Source: Uloborus plumipes
Lineage: Eukaryota > Arthropoda > Arachnida > Araneae > Uloboridae
Direction: 5' to 3'
DNA: 64,000 nt
Assembly (NCBI GenBank): GCA_038373865.1
Contig: JAXGGA010001185.1
Coordinates: forward strand, 62,001 to 126,000
The translations under genes and the position numbers were made by a program. The notes under the pieces are model-generated. The model saw only the letters and a list, made by a program, of their open reading frames with translations, was not told the origin of the DNA and did not search any database. Below are positions 1 to 12,900 of the stretch, piece after piece (positions within the stretch are counted from its first letter, which is position 1; each line of letters opens with the position of its first letter).

Positions 1-775
1 TTATTAGAGAATCATTGTCTTCACAAAAGGATTTTGAGGGAGAGTTGTCCTAACTTGAATTTATTTGAATTAATTTAGAATGTGTTTCTCAAGTTTGTTT
101 TGTCAGTTTAAAAAAAGATTTTGTTCCCTTTTACTCTTTAAATATAAAATTATTTGACTCTTATGTCAACATATAATTTATAATTGTGCATATACTGCGT
201 ATATTTTTTTTCTCCTATTCATGTAATTTTATAGATTAACTTCTAAAGTGTTCTGACTTAGAAACTGTTTTCTTGCGATATTTTGTGTTATCAAAAAATC
301 GTAAAAGATAGCCTACAATTTATGTAAAACCATAACTTTTAGAAACATGGAGTAATCAACTATAGAGCACAGAAATTCAAAAAAAATAAAGAAAGAAAGT
401 TTCAAGGAGAAAATAAAAACTAAGTTTCAAAATCTGGCAGCAATCTATGATTGCTGAAACTTTATTTTGTCAGGAAAAAATTCCATGTTTTGTTTTTAAT
501 TATATTTATTTCGTTATTGTTTTATGAAAGTGTTCAGTTATTTTTCCTGCATGTTTTGCTTTCATTTAAGTTTAAGCTACTTAACATTATTTCAATACTG
601 TATTCATTGAGTACACTGTAATAATTATTTTTAATAAATAGTGGCACTTTATCCTTTTCTAAAAATCAACATATTATACCTACAGTTTGAGACCTCTCTT
701 TCATACAGCAATCCAAGCCACTTCACACCATTATTTTGTGAAACTCATCTTTGTTTGCATGACTTTTAATCTACT
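1..775. other. AT-rich non-coding sequence
   Basis: I see no convincing coding exon or transposon end here. It is probably an intron of, or sequence 3' to, the minus-strand gene. Confidence 0.5.
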
Positions 776-827
776 GTTCAGAGGATACCAGTTCTATCTG
801 ATGCGCTTGGGTCGAAATATGTAAGTA
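776..827 (-). CDS. Possible next INTU exon, low confidence
   Basis: There is a good acceptor, cagttgcag, on the minus strand just left of base 828. If exon l ends at phase 0, the reading is YLHISTQAHQIELVSSEQ and then a stop. If exon l ends at phase 1, the reading is LTYFDPSASDRTG to a weak donor, gtatcc. Neither reading can be assigned to the C-terminal longin region of INTU with certainty. This could be a true exon, an alternative end or chance. Confidence 0.22.
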
Positions 828-960
828 CTGCAACTGTTTTTCAGACAACCATTTAATTTTGAAAATATATATTAATAGTTTGAGTTAATTATGTTGATTG
901 GTTAAAACGTAAAATAAAATGGCTGACAATAAAGAATTGTTGCTTTAAAAGGAGCTATTA

Positions 961-3900
961 CCACTATTCTTCCACCTGGTGACAAGTATTCATCGCTTGC
1001 TTGTGACCCGGCAGTTGAACCAGTTGAGATGCTGTGTCTCCGTTTTTGCTCTCCAGTTGCTTCATTTTCCGAAGAAATATCTGAATAACTTGATTCGTCA
1101 TCTGATTCGCCATCAGCAGGTCCTAAAATTTTCAAATAATTATGAGCAATGTAATAGATAGACCCAGCAATAAGTATACTTTTTTTTTCTTTGCCTCTCC
1201 TACGCAAATAGGTTACATTAAAAACCTGCAATGTATTAAATTCTAATTCAACTCAAAAATTGGTATTTCCCAAGACCTTTTCTTACTACCCCTACTTGAC
1301 AAGAGACATTAATTTGATAAAAATGTACAAGTATATATTTGTATTTTACAATTAAAGTCATGCATCTTAAAATAGTTAGTCACTTTAGAACTGAAGCATG
1401 CCTTTTTGCTGAGAAATAATTCATCTCTTGCATAGAAAAACCTCTTGAAATATGTAGTAACTGCAGAACAAACTAGATTGGTAAGGAAAATGATTTGAAG
1501 GCAAGTTCAAGAAGTGTATTTGAACAACATATAGCCAATGAAAATGTGTTCCGGAAATTCAAATTTCATTAATACACATGGTGTGTCCTTATGGAAAAAC
1601 AAGATGAAGAAAACACTTTTAAAAATCCATCTTAGATGTAACGAGGAGGACAGACGAAGCTTGAAAAAATGTTACTGTGGAAGTGATTAAAAAGTTTTCT
1701 TAAAGCTGTATCTAAGAAAATAATATAAGGATAATAAAAGAGCGAAAAAATGAAATTTGACATTGAACTAAAAGACGAGAATTTACACCCAACTTTACCC
1801 AACTTTTAGAAAACTTGACAGCATGTATGAAAATCCATATATTAAATATTGAAATTAAATTTTAAAAATTTTGATAAAATATGAACATTTAAAAAGTTTT
1901 TTTTTTCTTACTGTGCATTAGGGTGGAGTGAAACGTTCGAAAAAAAAAAAAAAGTTTACCGCAATTAATTAGCCTGTATGCGGAAAAGTTGCCACCTATA
2001 GGTGTAACCATATCTCTGAAGTTTTAGCTTCCTACGAAGTTATCTTCATCTGCCTATTTACCATAGAAAATTCTATAAAATCGTTATATTTAAAAAAGTT
2101 TAATTCCGCTCTTTGCATGTTTTCCTTGAGAGAAGAAACAAAGATCTCGTCAGGTAAAGATGACTGAATAACAAGCTCCATTACAACTCCTGTAATTTGT
2201 CTTTAAATATTTAGGTTAGTTGTCTTCCAGAACTCCACAATATTGTCTTTTAGTTTCAAATTTAGGCAACGAAATTCTCGATGCTATCCTTGATCTAATA
2301 AATCCGTCCAGAGCGTCATTGCCTCATACAGCTGCTGATGTATCAGTAACTATGTTCATACAGCGCTCTACTGCTTGTGAATGGCACGGATATTTTAAAA
2401 TATTAATATCCTCAGGAATATCCAGAATCATCATCTAGTTCACCTCATTAGAAGAAATAGACTTCGTAGTCAGGTGCTCGGTAAGGTTAACTAAATTCCA
2501 GTCAATTAAATCCATATAGTTATCTGCGTTGAAATGTACAATGAGAACCTTGAATTCTCGAGCATTTTTATCGAGTTCAGCCATCCGTCTATACTCTAAA
2601 AATCTTCGAAGACCCAACTTTCTCACGTGTATTTGATCATCAGACAGCATAGATAGTATAATTTTCTCCGGATTCCCAAAATAAACGTTTCATTTCAGTG
2701 CTTTATCTACTATATTATTTAGCTCTTTTTGTAGAAATCAAGATTTTTTTATTATGCTGTAAAAATGTTGACTACCATACCGACATAATGATTTAGATTT
2801 AATATCAAACCACATACATGCTTACTCTAATAACATACTGTGTTAATATTCTCAAGTTCTCCGATGAGCCGCAAAATTCTATTTGCTTTCGTTAGCCATC
2901 TGGCATGACTCATGTCAGCACTTTTCTCTAAAAAACTTAATATGCTAATTTTATGGCGTTAAAACTACTAGATTTGGGAGTGATATGGTCAACATATTTA
3001 GATCCAGGCTCTAAAACTATAGCAATATGCTCTTCTGTGATTGTTCTTTTAGCTCTCCTCTTTCCTTCCTTAATTTGAATTAGTCTTGTCTTTTTGACTG
3101 TCAAAGTACAATCCATATTCTTTTGATGAAGAGAGTTCTTCATTTTTCCTTTTCAAATCAAGACTGTTTTTATTCCTTTCCTTTCTAATTTTACTACGAT
3201 CGACTATTTTAGAAGAATCTTCTTTCGTAATTATTTCTATATCTTGCAAAGCAGCATTTATGAGGATTGAAGCTGACCTATCGGACACACCAGTTCTGTC
3301 ACAAGCCTGTGCTACATTTGGAAGTCTAGTTCTCATTTGCGAAGTTGAAGGAGAATCTTGACTTATAATTGTGCTTTTCGTTTCATAGGCAGAAATCATA
3401 ACTTCTTTTTCGTGAAAAGAATTAGAACAATTCAAAATCTGTCCTGTATTAGAAGTAGAAAGTCTACCTGTTGTTTTCACAATATCTTGCAGTTGAATAT
3501 TTTTAGTTCTTTCAGCTGCTTTGTCATTCCGTTTTAATCTCTTTCCAATCATTTTGTTTGCTTTTCTATCAACATTTCCAATTATCAATTTACCTAGTGT
3601 TTTTTGATCCGTCAAAAATGCCCTTTAAGCTATAGGAACTTTAATTTTGTAAGAACAGAGAACAAAATCCTTGCATTTTCATAATGAAATATCAAAAAGA
3701 TTTTGCTCAACTGATTTTCTAAAAGACACAACCTTTCGAAAAAAATATCGTACACCTTTGTGTTTTAAATTCTTTTTAACATTACGATATTTCGTATAGT
3801 GTTATCTTACCTTAGATTGTATCTGTTGATCGATATAGAAGGAAGTGAACTTTTACCCATAAGCATTTGAGATCATTCCTTACACGAGAACACACATCTA

Positions 3901-6900
3901 TATCAGCAGGTTCCTTTTAATCTATATATATAAAGATGACGGTGTTTGTATGTTTGTTTGTTCGTTTGTAACCACTGGCCAGAAGCCCCCACAGACCTGA
4001 AACTTGGCTCAAAAATTCGAACGTACCCCGCCCTCGTGCACCTCGAAGCCCAAATTCTAAATTTCGAATTAGTTTTTTTAATTAACTAATTTAGGTATAT
4101 TTCGCCTAATTAAGGGGCAAAATATTCCGCCACCCCTTAACGTTATATATCGTTGGAAAGGATTTTTTTTTTATAAAAAAGAAAAGTTTTGTCACGTTTC
4201 TGTCCGATAATTAGAACGTTAGAGATTAATTATTCAAATTTGCTCAGTTTCCAAGGCTTAGCTGGATGCTTTAAAATGTAACACCAGATCCATTTTCTGG
4301 ACAAACTATTGTTTTGCCACTGAAGTTACACGGTGGATTAAATTTGATTGTCGAAAAAGAATCAACAATCAATGGAAATTGTTTACGATTACATTTTACT
4401 ACCCAGATTTTAACGAATTATGCTAAAAACAGCAGGAAACTGTTTCCCCATTACGTTAATTCAAATATTTCGGTGTTTTGTTCGTCAACATTGTGTTCTA
4501 CGGCTGCAGTTAAAAAGTACAACCAGTTCTGAAGTGAAATTTTTGATTTATTTTTTTAAAAATTACTTCTGCGTGATTTAGAACCTAATAATCAAATATT
4601 TTCAGTGTCATATTATTCTTTTTGGGTTTATTTTCGGACACAAACTAGATTACTCATGGATTTCAAAAAAAAAAAAAGATAGAAAAACAATTTATTTGAA
4701 ATTCTGAGAAATTGACTTATAAATTGGCAACATCACATCGAATCAGCTCCTCTATTTAAGCATAGCACTTGGCACAGTAATGAACTGTAGCTGATTTGAA
4801 AATTCCATGTTAAACGTTAATTGTTGAACAGAAAAGTTCGATAAACAGTAGAGTTGATTTAATTTTTGGGTGGGTCCTAGAATAGCTCACCTCTTACGAC
4901 TTTTAAAAATCTCGGTTGAAAATCTTGGTTTCTGGAACAAATTGGTTTTGCATTAAGTAAAAATTGCCAAGTAAGCGAGATTTTAAAATGTTGCCAAGAG
5001 GTGGCCTATTCTAGGATTTTAACTAGGTTTTATTCTTTAAAAGCTACTTTTGGTAGAATTACGGTAACTGGATCACGTTGGCGTCAATCAGCTATGTTGT
5101 AGGATTACTAAAATCAAAAAATATTTTTCCTCCTCTAAGAAGGTAGTGGGTCGCCAGAATGAATTATTCATCGCCGAGACCCGGTTATCGCAATTCTATC
5201 CTACTTTTAATGTTTTCGGTAGTTTAATGCCTTTCTGATTTATTTGGCGACATGTGTAAACTCCAACTTTTACTGGAATTAAAATTGCTGTGAAGTAAAT
5301 TTGAATAAAAGAAAATAACTATTTTACTCCAGAGTGTTCGTCGCATTTTTAATTGATTCAAGGGCCTTTACATTTATTGCACGGGCAGCGCCGTGCGGGT
5401 ACTGCTAGTTTGTTTATAAAAATTATAGGCGTATATATAAATGTATTATAACACCCGCATACGTATGTAGAATATTATGTTTGAAGATTTCAGGAGTTCC
5501 AAACTTGTCTTGTGATCGAATTTTGGGCATTTTGAAATGCCCTAAGTAACGTGTAATAACTACATAGAAGTACTCACGTGGACGGGGGAAAAAAATGCTT
5601 ACATGTAATATAAACTAAAAACAACGTTCTAACGATAGGAGTTCAACTAACTTGAAGAAAAAAACCGCAATTGATAGTAGCACAATAAGTGAACGTAAAC
5701 ATTGGTCTGCCAGGAAGAGCACGCTCGGTGCGCAAGCGCTATGTACAATTGTACACTTAAAGATCATCCTACAATTGCAAGGTCATTCACTTATTAACTG
5801 ACTATTTATTTCAAATAATAAAGTTTAGTGTCAATCACTCGTAACTTCAAATTAGAGGTCTTATATTTTTATCATTTCGTTTTTGCCAGATAGGTAAAAT
5901 TTAAGCAAAATACTTAAAATTCAAGGCCAGATAGGCAGATAAAGATATTATTTTATTTTGCTAAAATTTTGTACAATAAATAAGCTTCATAAGGGGCAAC
6001 TTTTCCGCACACAGGCTAAACTTATTTTGTACTTTTATTTTTTCACTCCACCCTACTGTGCATACATAAAAGATAGCAATTTATAACTTTCATCATTTTG
6101 TAACCAAGTAAATGAGACTACTTCTAAAAAAATTGGTACGGTTGAAAGAAATACTTATAGCTTCATAAATACAAATGATACTTTCAACAAGTATCCATTG
6201 AATAATTACACATGGCAAGAAAAGTAATTCACAAACTTACAGCCAATTCCCAGCTTTTCACAATGCAGGATGATCAAAAAACTGTTTTATTTCTTTAGTG
6301 TGTAGTTGGTCCCCAAAAATTCATGCATAATTAAATTTATGCTAAGAAGTGTAAGCCAAAGTTTTTAATGACAAAAGTTCCAGAACGACTGGAACTATTT
6401 CTTGATATATTTGAAAAAAAAAATCTATTTCTGGAAGTACCTCGATATCTTTGAGTATATAGTAGGGTGCATCAGAAAACACTTTTTTTTTCGAAATTCA
6501 ATTTACTAAGTTGATAAAAAGTTGCCCCAACCTACCCACATATTCCACAAAAAATTTCAGTCTAATCAGAAATTGTTTAGGTGTCCCGCACGAGGCCTGA
6601 AGTTTGTGAATTTCTTCAAAAATATGTTTTTCTAATTTTTTTTTAAACATTAAGAATAAATGTTAAAAATGATTCAAGTTGAAAAATGTACATAGTAAAG
6701 TCGTAAGACAAAATTGGGTTTGAAAAAAAGTATATTAAACAACATTTAGATCTCCCACATTTATTCTAAACTTCCGTAATTCTCACCAAAATTAGCATTT
6801 TACAAGGCCATGCGGCTTGGTTAGAAACATGTTTATGAATGTGGAATCTAACTGAATTAACACGTGAAACTGGGAATCATCTGTGATTTATGTGTAGTAA

Positions 6901-9900
6901 AAAGTAAAATAATATAAACTATAAACATAATCTAAGCCCCTCGTCACACAGGGCACCATTCTATCGGGGCCCCCGTGATGATAAAAGAAATACAGCTCCT
7001 CTAGCGTAGTTGCTGTAGGATTGTAAAAGAACATATATCTTTGGTTGAGGAAACAGACTAAATATTTCAGACATGGTGCTCCAGTAAATGGCCCAGGAAA
7101 AGAAATTGTAGCTTCAGCTTCACGATTTAAGAAAAAAAAGAGTTCTATTGATAAAGAACATAAAAGCTATTGGTTGTGATGGCACATCAGTTAATAGTGG
7201 AAAATCAAATGGTGCTATTAGACTTCCAGAAAAGTCTTTAGAGCCCTCACTACAAGCCGTGTATGTTTTCTTCATTTAATGAATTACCACTTAGAAAGTT
7301 AACTGTGGCTCTTGATAGACCGACTGCTGGACAAAATTATTTTAGTTGACCTATTGGAGAATTCTTACAATATTGCTAAGATTTACCAGTCGTGAACTTT
7401 AAGAAAATAGAACGCGTTTTACCAGAAGTTGATGTCAAAGAATTGAGTCAAAAATATTTATGGGATGTGTCTAAAGCTGTAATGTCTCGCAAATGTTCTC
7501 AAAATTTAGCAGAAAGGAACACTGCAAGCTTTTCCCATGCAAGATGGCTTCTTTACAATGTGGAATGGATAACATTCTGGAGATTTGTATCCAAATACTT
7601 GCTGCAATCTATGATCTTAAAAAAATGCTTAGATGCATGAATAATTTTATGCTGAGATTTGATTGTGAAAAGCAGAGAGCATAAACCTTTATTATAAATT
7701 CTGCTAGTTTATTTAACTCTGAACTTGAATCACTAGTTGCGATGTATAGCCTCAAAACTGTTTGCCATCGTGAGCCATAGCAAACAGTTGTAAAATAATG
7801 TAAACTATAAACAGTATGTTTAGAGTTATAATATTTTACTTTTTACTCCACATAAACCACAGATGATTCCAGTTTCAAGTGTTTATTCAGTTAGATTCCA
7901 CATTCATAAACAATTTTCTAACCAAGTCGTATGGCCTTGTAAAATGCTAGTTTTGGTGAAAATTACGGAAGTTAAGAATAAATGCTGGAGATCTAAATGT
8001 TGTTTAATATACTTTTTTTTTCAAACCCAATTTTGTCCTCCGACGTTGCTATGTACATTTTTCAACTTGAATTATTTTTAGCATTTATTCTTAATATTTA
8101 AAAAAAAATAGAAAAAAAAATATTTTTGAAGAAATTCTCAAATTCAGGCCTCGTGCGGGACACCTAAACAATTTCTGATTAGACTGAAATTTTTTGTGGA
8201 ATATGTAGGTAGGTAGGGGTAACTTTTTATGAACTTAGTAAATTGAATTTCGAAAAAAAGTTGTTTTCGATACACCCTAGTATATAGTAACCGATGATTG
8301 ACACACATTGAAAATAAAATTCCAACAAAATGGAAAGTAACAATCTTAAATATTGTTTATATATTAATATAAAAAACACTAAATTCCCATTTTTAAAAAA
8401 ACTAATAAAAATGTTATCGTTCAACAGTTTTTTATCACTAGCATCATTTCAAAAAATGCAGTAGCCTTACAGTTGTGTCATGAAATTGATGAGTTTTTCA
8501 GCCCTCTAACCTAAAAACAGAAAATGGATATGATTTCTGACTTTCTCATTTAATGACATGAAGCATAATAGCTACAATAAATAAAAATCTTTAGTGTTCT
8601 GCTATCTTTGCATGTCAGTTTTAAAATGTCTTCTGAATTTAATACTTGACAATTGTGACTGATACAAATGTTTTAGACTGTTTTGTAACTTTTATGTGAC
8701 TTAAATTCCATTCCTTTTCAGAACTTGCAAAACCTAATTTAACAAGTAACATAATTTAAAATGCATTGTATAAGAAACAAGAAAAAAAACTTATTTGCAT
8801 TGAGCTAGAAATATTATTGCATTTTACCTCTTTTTTTTTTTTTTTTTTTTTTGTCTAGTTTTATTTTACACCAATAAACCTATTGTACTGCAACTGTAGA
8901 GACCATATTAGACAATATCAAGGTCAGAATAGTAAACTAGGCTTGCATGAGCAATACTTTTCCTACTACTACATTGAACTTTCTTCTCTTGGAAAGAGTA
9001 AATGAAAGAAAACAAAACTTAAATTTCAATTTTTACCCATGGAAGATATTAATAACTGCCTCTCAGAGCTCATTTCTTCCAGTTTATCCGGATGGATGTC
9101 TTTTGTTGGCTTCTTTCCTAACAAGAAAAGTAGGAAATTAAATATGAGAACAATTTTTCAGCACATTGACTTTTATTAGAACAAATTTTGAAACACCCAA
9201 TAAAAAATGCACACAATACTAAATAGTTGTAACATTCCCAAACCTTAAAGATAAAGCCATAACAAAACAGCATTATACAATAAATTATGACGCAGGAGCC
9301 CAACTAGGGCAGGGGGGTCAAAACACCCCAGAACTCTTAGTTTTAATACACTATGTCAATCATGATTTGATATTTTTTCTGTACATAATAAGTGCTATAA
9401 CCTTCCCCTCCTTCAAAGGGTATTCCAAGTGTATATGCCCCTCCCCCTTCCAAGTAAAAAAGTCTAGTTACACTAGCAGCCCTGATATTTTTGCTAATGG
9501 ATACACAAAAATATATTTTAACGACTTCTTTTTTTTTTAATTCTAGGGTGCTTCTCTACCTAAGCTTAATTGCTGTGCTACATTCAAGCACACTGATATA
9601 GAGGCTATGCTTTACGCTATATGAAAACAATAATAAAATTACCAGTTAAGAGACTTAATTTTTAGACTTTCTTTTAATGCCTTCCTTACATTAAAACAAT
9701 CAACCACTTCAGCCTCCTCCTTTTTTTTTACAAAAAAATCCATACACAAGGGCTAATACTATTCTGCTTTGTTAATAAGTAATGAGCCATTCCTTACAAA
9801 AGAAAAAAATATACAACATACGTTTTTATATTCATACATCATTATTATTTAAGTGGGGAAGAATTAAGGGGACAAAAAAATTATATCATAAATATGTGAT

Positions 9901-12900
9901 GCATTAAAATGAAAATTAACTAGTATCATATCTGGTATGGGTGGCATAAGGGGAAAATATTTTTATCCTGTCACATCATGAAGATAGTGCAATTAAAGCA
10001 AAAATCGTGTAAGAGGGAAGTATATATTTAAATGCATCATATTAATACATTTTTTTTAAACATAAATCAAGCATTATCAAACCAAAATTATTCGGACATT
10101 TTCAAAAACTGTTTTTTTTTTAAATTTCTCTAACTTTTGTTACAATAAAGAGTTATGCTTTAGCTTTCACTGGCTAGAAAATGTCGAGCAATGATACATT
10201 TAAGGGGCTAACAACAAAATAAAGAAACAAAGAAATATTTTAATCATCCTGCATCAAAAAAAATCTAGGAATAAGCCGCAAATTTTACAATTAGTTTTAT
10301 TTGCTATGTATAATTATTTTCTGAATTTTTTGTAAAAGTATCACTTATATTTTGAAATATGAGGGTTTCCATTAAAAATAACTAATCTATTTTGCAAGCT
10401 TTTGGCTTGTAATAGGGAGGCTTTCTGTTATCTAGCTTCAAAAAACAGTTGCCACCATACAAGAGAAAACATTATAATCATATTTAAAGCAGCATTTTTT
10501 AACCTTTGATAAAATATGAACTAACAACGGAATTCACTTTTGACTGCACATTACCAAAAACTGCTAAATTACGAAGTTCATTATTTTATAGTCAGGTGGT
10601 ATGTATCAGCGTAGACAAAAAAATCGAGTTCACTATCATAAAAATTTCGAACAATATCAGCAATCTAAAATCTTCGCCTCAGAAATAATAGCTGTCTATT
10701 TTGATGGTCCAAAAGTTGAAACTATATTCAAAGGAAAAGTGCGTGTGTAATCGGTTTGAAAAACTGTACAAAAACACATATCTTTGATTCTAGAACCAAG
10801 TGATCATATTTTGGTCATATAACTTCAGGCAGTGGCTCTTGGAAAGAAATAGAGCAAGGAAACACATATCATCAATACTAGAATAATTGAAATATAAATG
10901 CATTGATGAGGCAACTAATAAAGCAGTAGGATCTGTTAGTACAGCATACATCAACAAATACTGAAGTCTCAAATGAATTAATTGTATTGTTTGAAAATGC
11001 TTAATGCTAGTGCAAGTAGTAATTTGCCTCTTAGGGCAGCCTGTGACAACCAGCCAAACCAAAGACTTGGGCTTAACTAAAAAGGGTTACAATTCTGGTA
11101 CACATCTTACAACTATAAAGTTGAGAATTAATTTTAATATTTTTTTTCAAATTCAATGTTTAACAAAACTGTTGCATTTGTAGTATTTTTCAACTAAATA
11201 TTATTGGTATAATTTTCTTTTCTTGTTTTTTTTTACTCTGTAAATGTTACTGTTGCCATGACTATTAACCCAACTCCCTTAACAAAAATACTTGAGACTA
11301 ATAAACTATAAAATTGAGATAAGTCATATTTGCATGGTTTCTAGAAATTTACTAATGCAAAAAGCAGCCTGGAAAAAACTGAAACCGTCAATCAAAAAAA
11401 TGAAAGTTATAGGTATTTGATACAATAACTAGGTTTTTAACTTGATTCTAGGAAACTTTAATAGTTAATGACAGAACTGAATTGTACCTTTCTAAACCCA
11501 GAGATTTTTCTACTTTGAAACCAACAATTACTTTATATTTCATATACAAAAAAATCCACACTTAATGCCAAAAACATGGATTTTAAAGTTCATTCTGGGA
11601 GACCTAAATATTTTTCAATTTAAAAAAAATGAGTGTGGTTAATAAATGAAACGTTTTGTCAACTTAAAACATAGATTTTCCAAAAAAAAAAAAATTCTGA
11701 TACACTCTAATATACAATCAAGATAGAATAGCTGAGAGCTTAACAATCAAATTCTCAAAGAGAACAACAGTAGGGTGGTTCAATTTTTTTTTTTTTTTTT
11801 TGCTACGGACCAAGGCTCACCCTACTTTTTTTACATTTTTGTATGAGATCACTCCCCTAAAATTTCAGCTCCCTACTCTTAATGGAAGATGGTGCTCAAA
11901 CACCCTTCATTTTTCCGCTTTTTCGTAATTTTCACAATTTTTGAGTTTTTTAGACAAAAGAGACAATTTTCTTGGAAGAGATTTTTTGCTCAATTATTCT
12001 CATTTTCCAACGCATAAATATTAGTTCAAACATTTGGAAAGTTTCCTAATCGTTTGAATCTATATAGCAACACATTTGAAACAATCGATTATTTAGTAGA
12101 TCGCAGCATACAATGTAGATTGCAATACTACTTGTCTACATGTTGTGCTATGATTTTCAAAACTTACGCTTGCCAAAAAAGAGTTGTAGAAGAGCTGTGC
12201 GAAATGTTTTTTATGCTTTTAAAGTAGTGGGATGCAGTGAAAAAAAATGCAAGATTTAAAGTTTTAAACTAAGAGCGCTAACAGTATCACAAGAAAAATT
12301 AATTAAATTATTAAAACTAATTGCACAAAATAAACAATTGTAGCTAGTCTGGCATAGAACTAATCTGAAATTTAAGCAAAGATATTTACTTCATGCTTAC
12401 TTTGGCTATCATATTCCTCACAAGTTCTATTCTTTTTAATACCTTTAAAGCGAAAAAATGTTTGGCAAAGAATTAAACAAACAACAACAAAAAAAAAAGT
12501 TGCACATAGAACTTAAAAAATACTTTAACAAGTTTGAAGCTTCAACTGTGAACTTTTTATAAATCTATAGATAAATCTATGATCCCTCTTGATGATTATA
12601 AAGAGATAATTGAGTTTTATTAGTCAATTAGGGAGCCTATCTGAGAAAATCCTGTCTCTTATATGCCTCAAAATATTTATGCTCCTATATAAGAAAGATA
12701 TTTTTCGTTTAATCATGAGAGAAAAAACCTAGGTAAACACTTTCTACAGTTTCAGCGTCTTTTTGTGCAGTACAAAAAATAGATTGAATACTAATAGATG
12801 CTCCATTTGCTATTAAAACTTCTGGAAATATCTGAACTTGGAAAAACCGTATAAGATATGAATGACCTAGAAATTGAAATAACAACTAGGACAGTTTTAT

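Larger units (their letters stand above)
1919..6055. mobile_element. hAT-like DNA transposon A (TAGGGTGG ends)
   Basis: The left end is TAGGGTGGAGTGAAA and the right end is TTTCACTCCACCCTA, an inverted pair. The ends are flanked by a perfect 8-bp duplication, CTGTGCAT, at 1911-1918 and 6056-6063. The 8-bp duplication and TA..G termini fit the hAT superfamily. Inward of the ends there is further inverted similarity around the GGAAAAGTTGCC stretch at 1980-2000 and 5990-6010. The element carries a decayed minus-strand transposase (2435-3615) and is interrupted by a Helitron at 3921-5408. Confidence 0.85.

Noticed and set aside
787..822. Plus-strand micro-exon candidate (ttcag before, gtaagtac after)
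   Set aside because: The splice signals look good, but no other plus-strand exon of a matching gene was found and the same bases fall in a possible minus-strand INTU exon. It may be chance.
4314..4532. 72-codon open frame inside the Helitron
   Set aside because: Non-autonomous Helitrons of this type carry no gene, and the frame has no family resemblance.
9300..9480. MITE suggested by GGGCAGGGGGG and CCCCTCCCCC patches
   Set aside because: I could not align the two ends as inverted repeats or find a target duplication.
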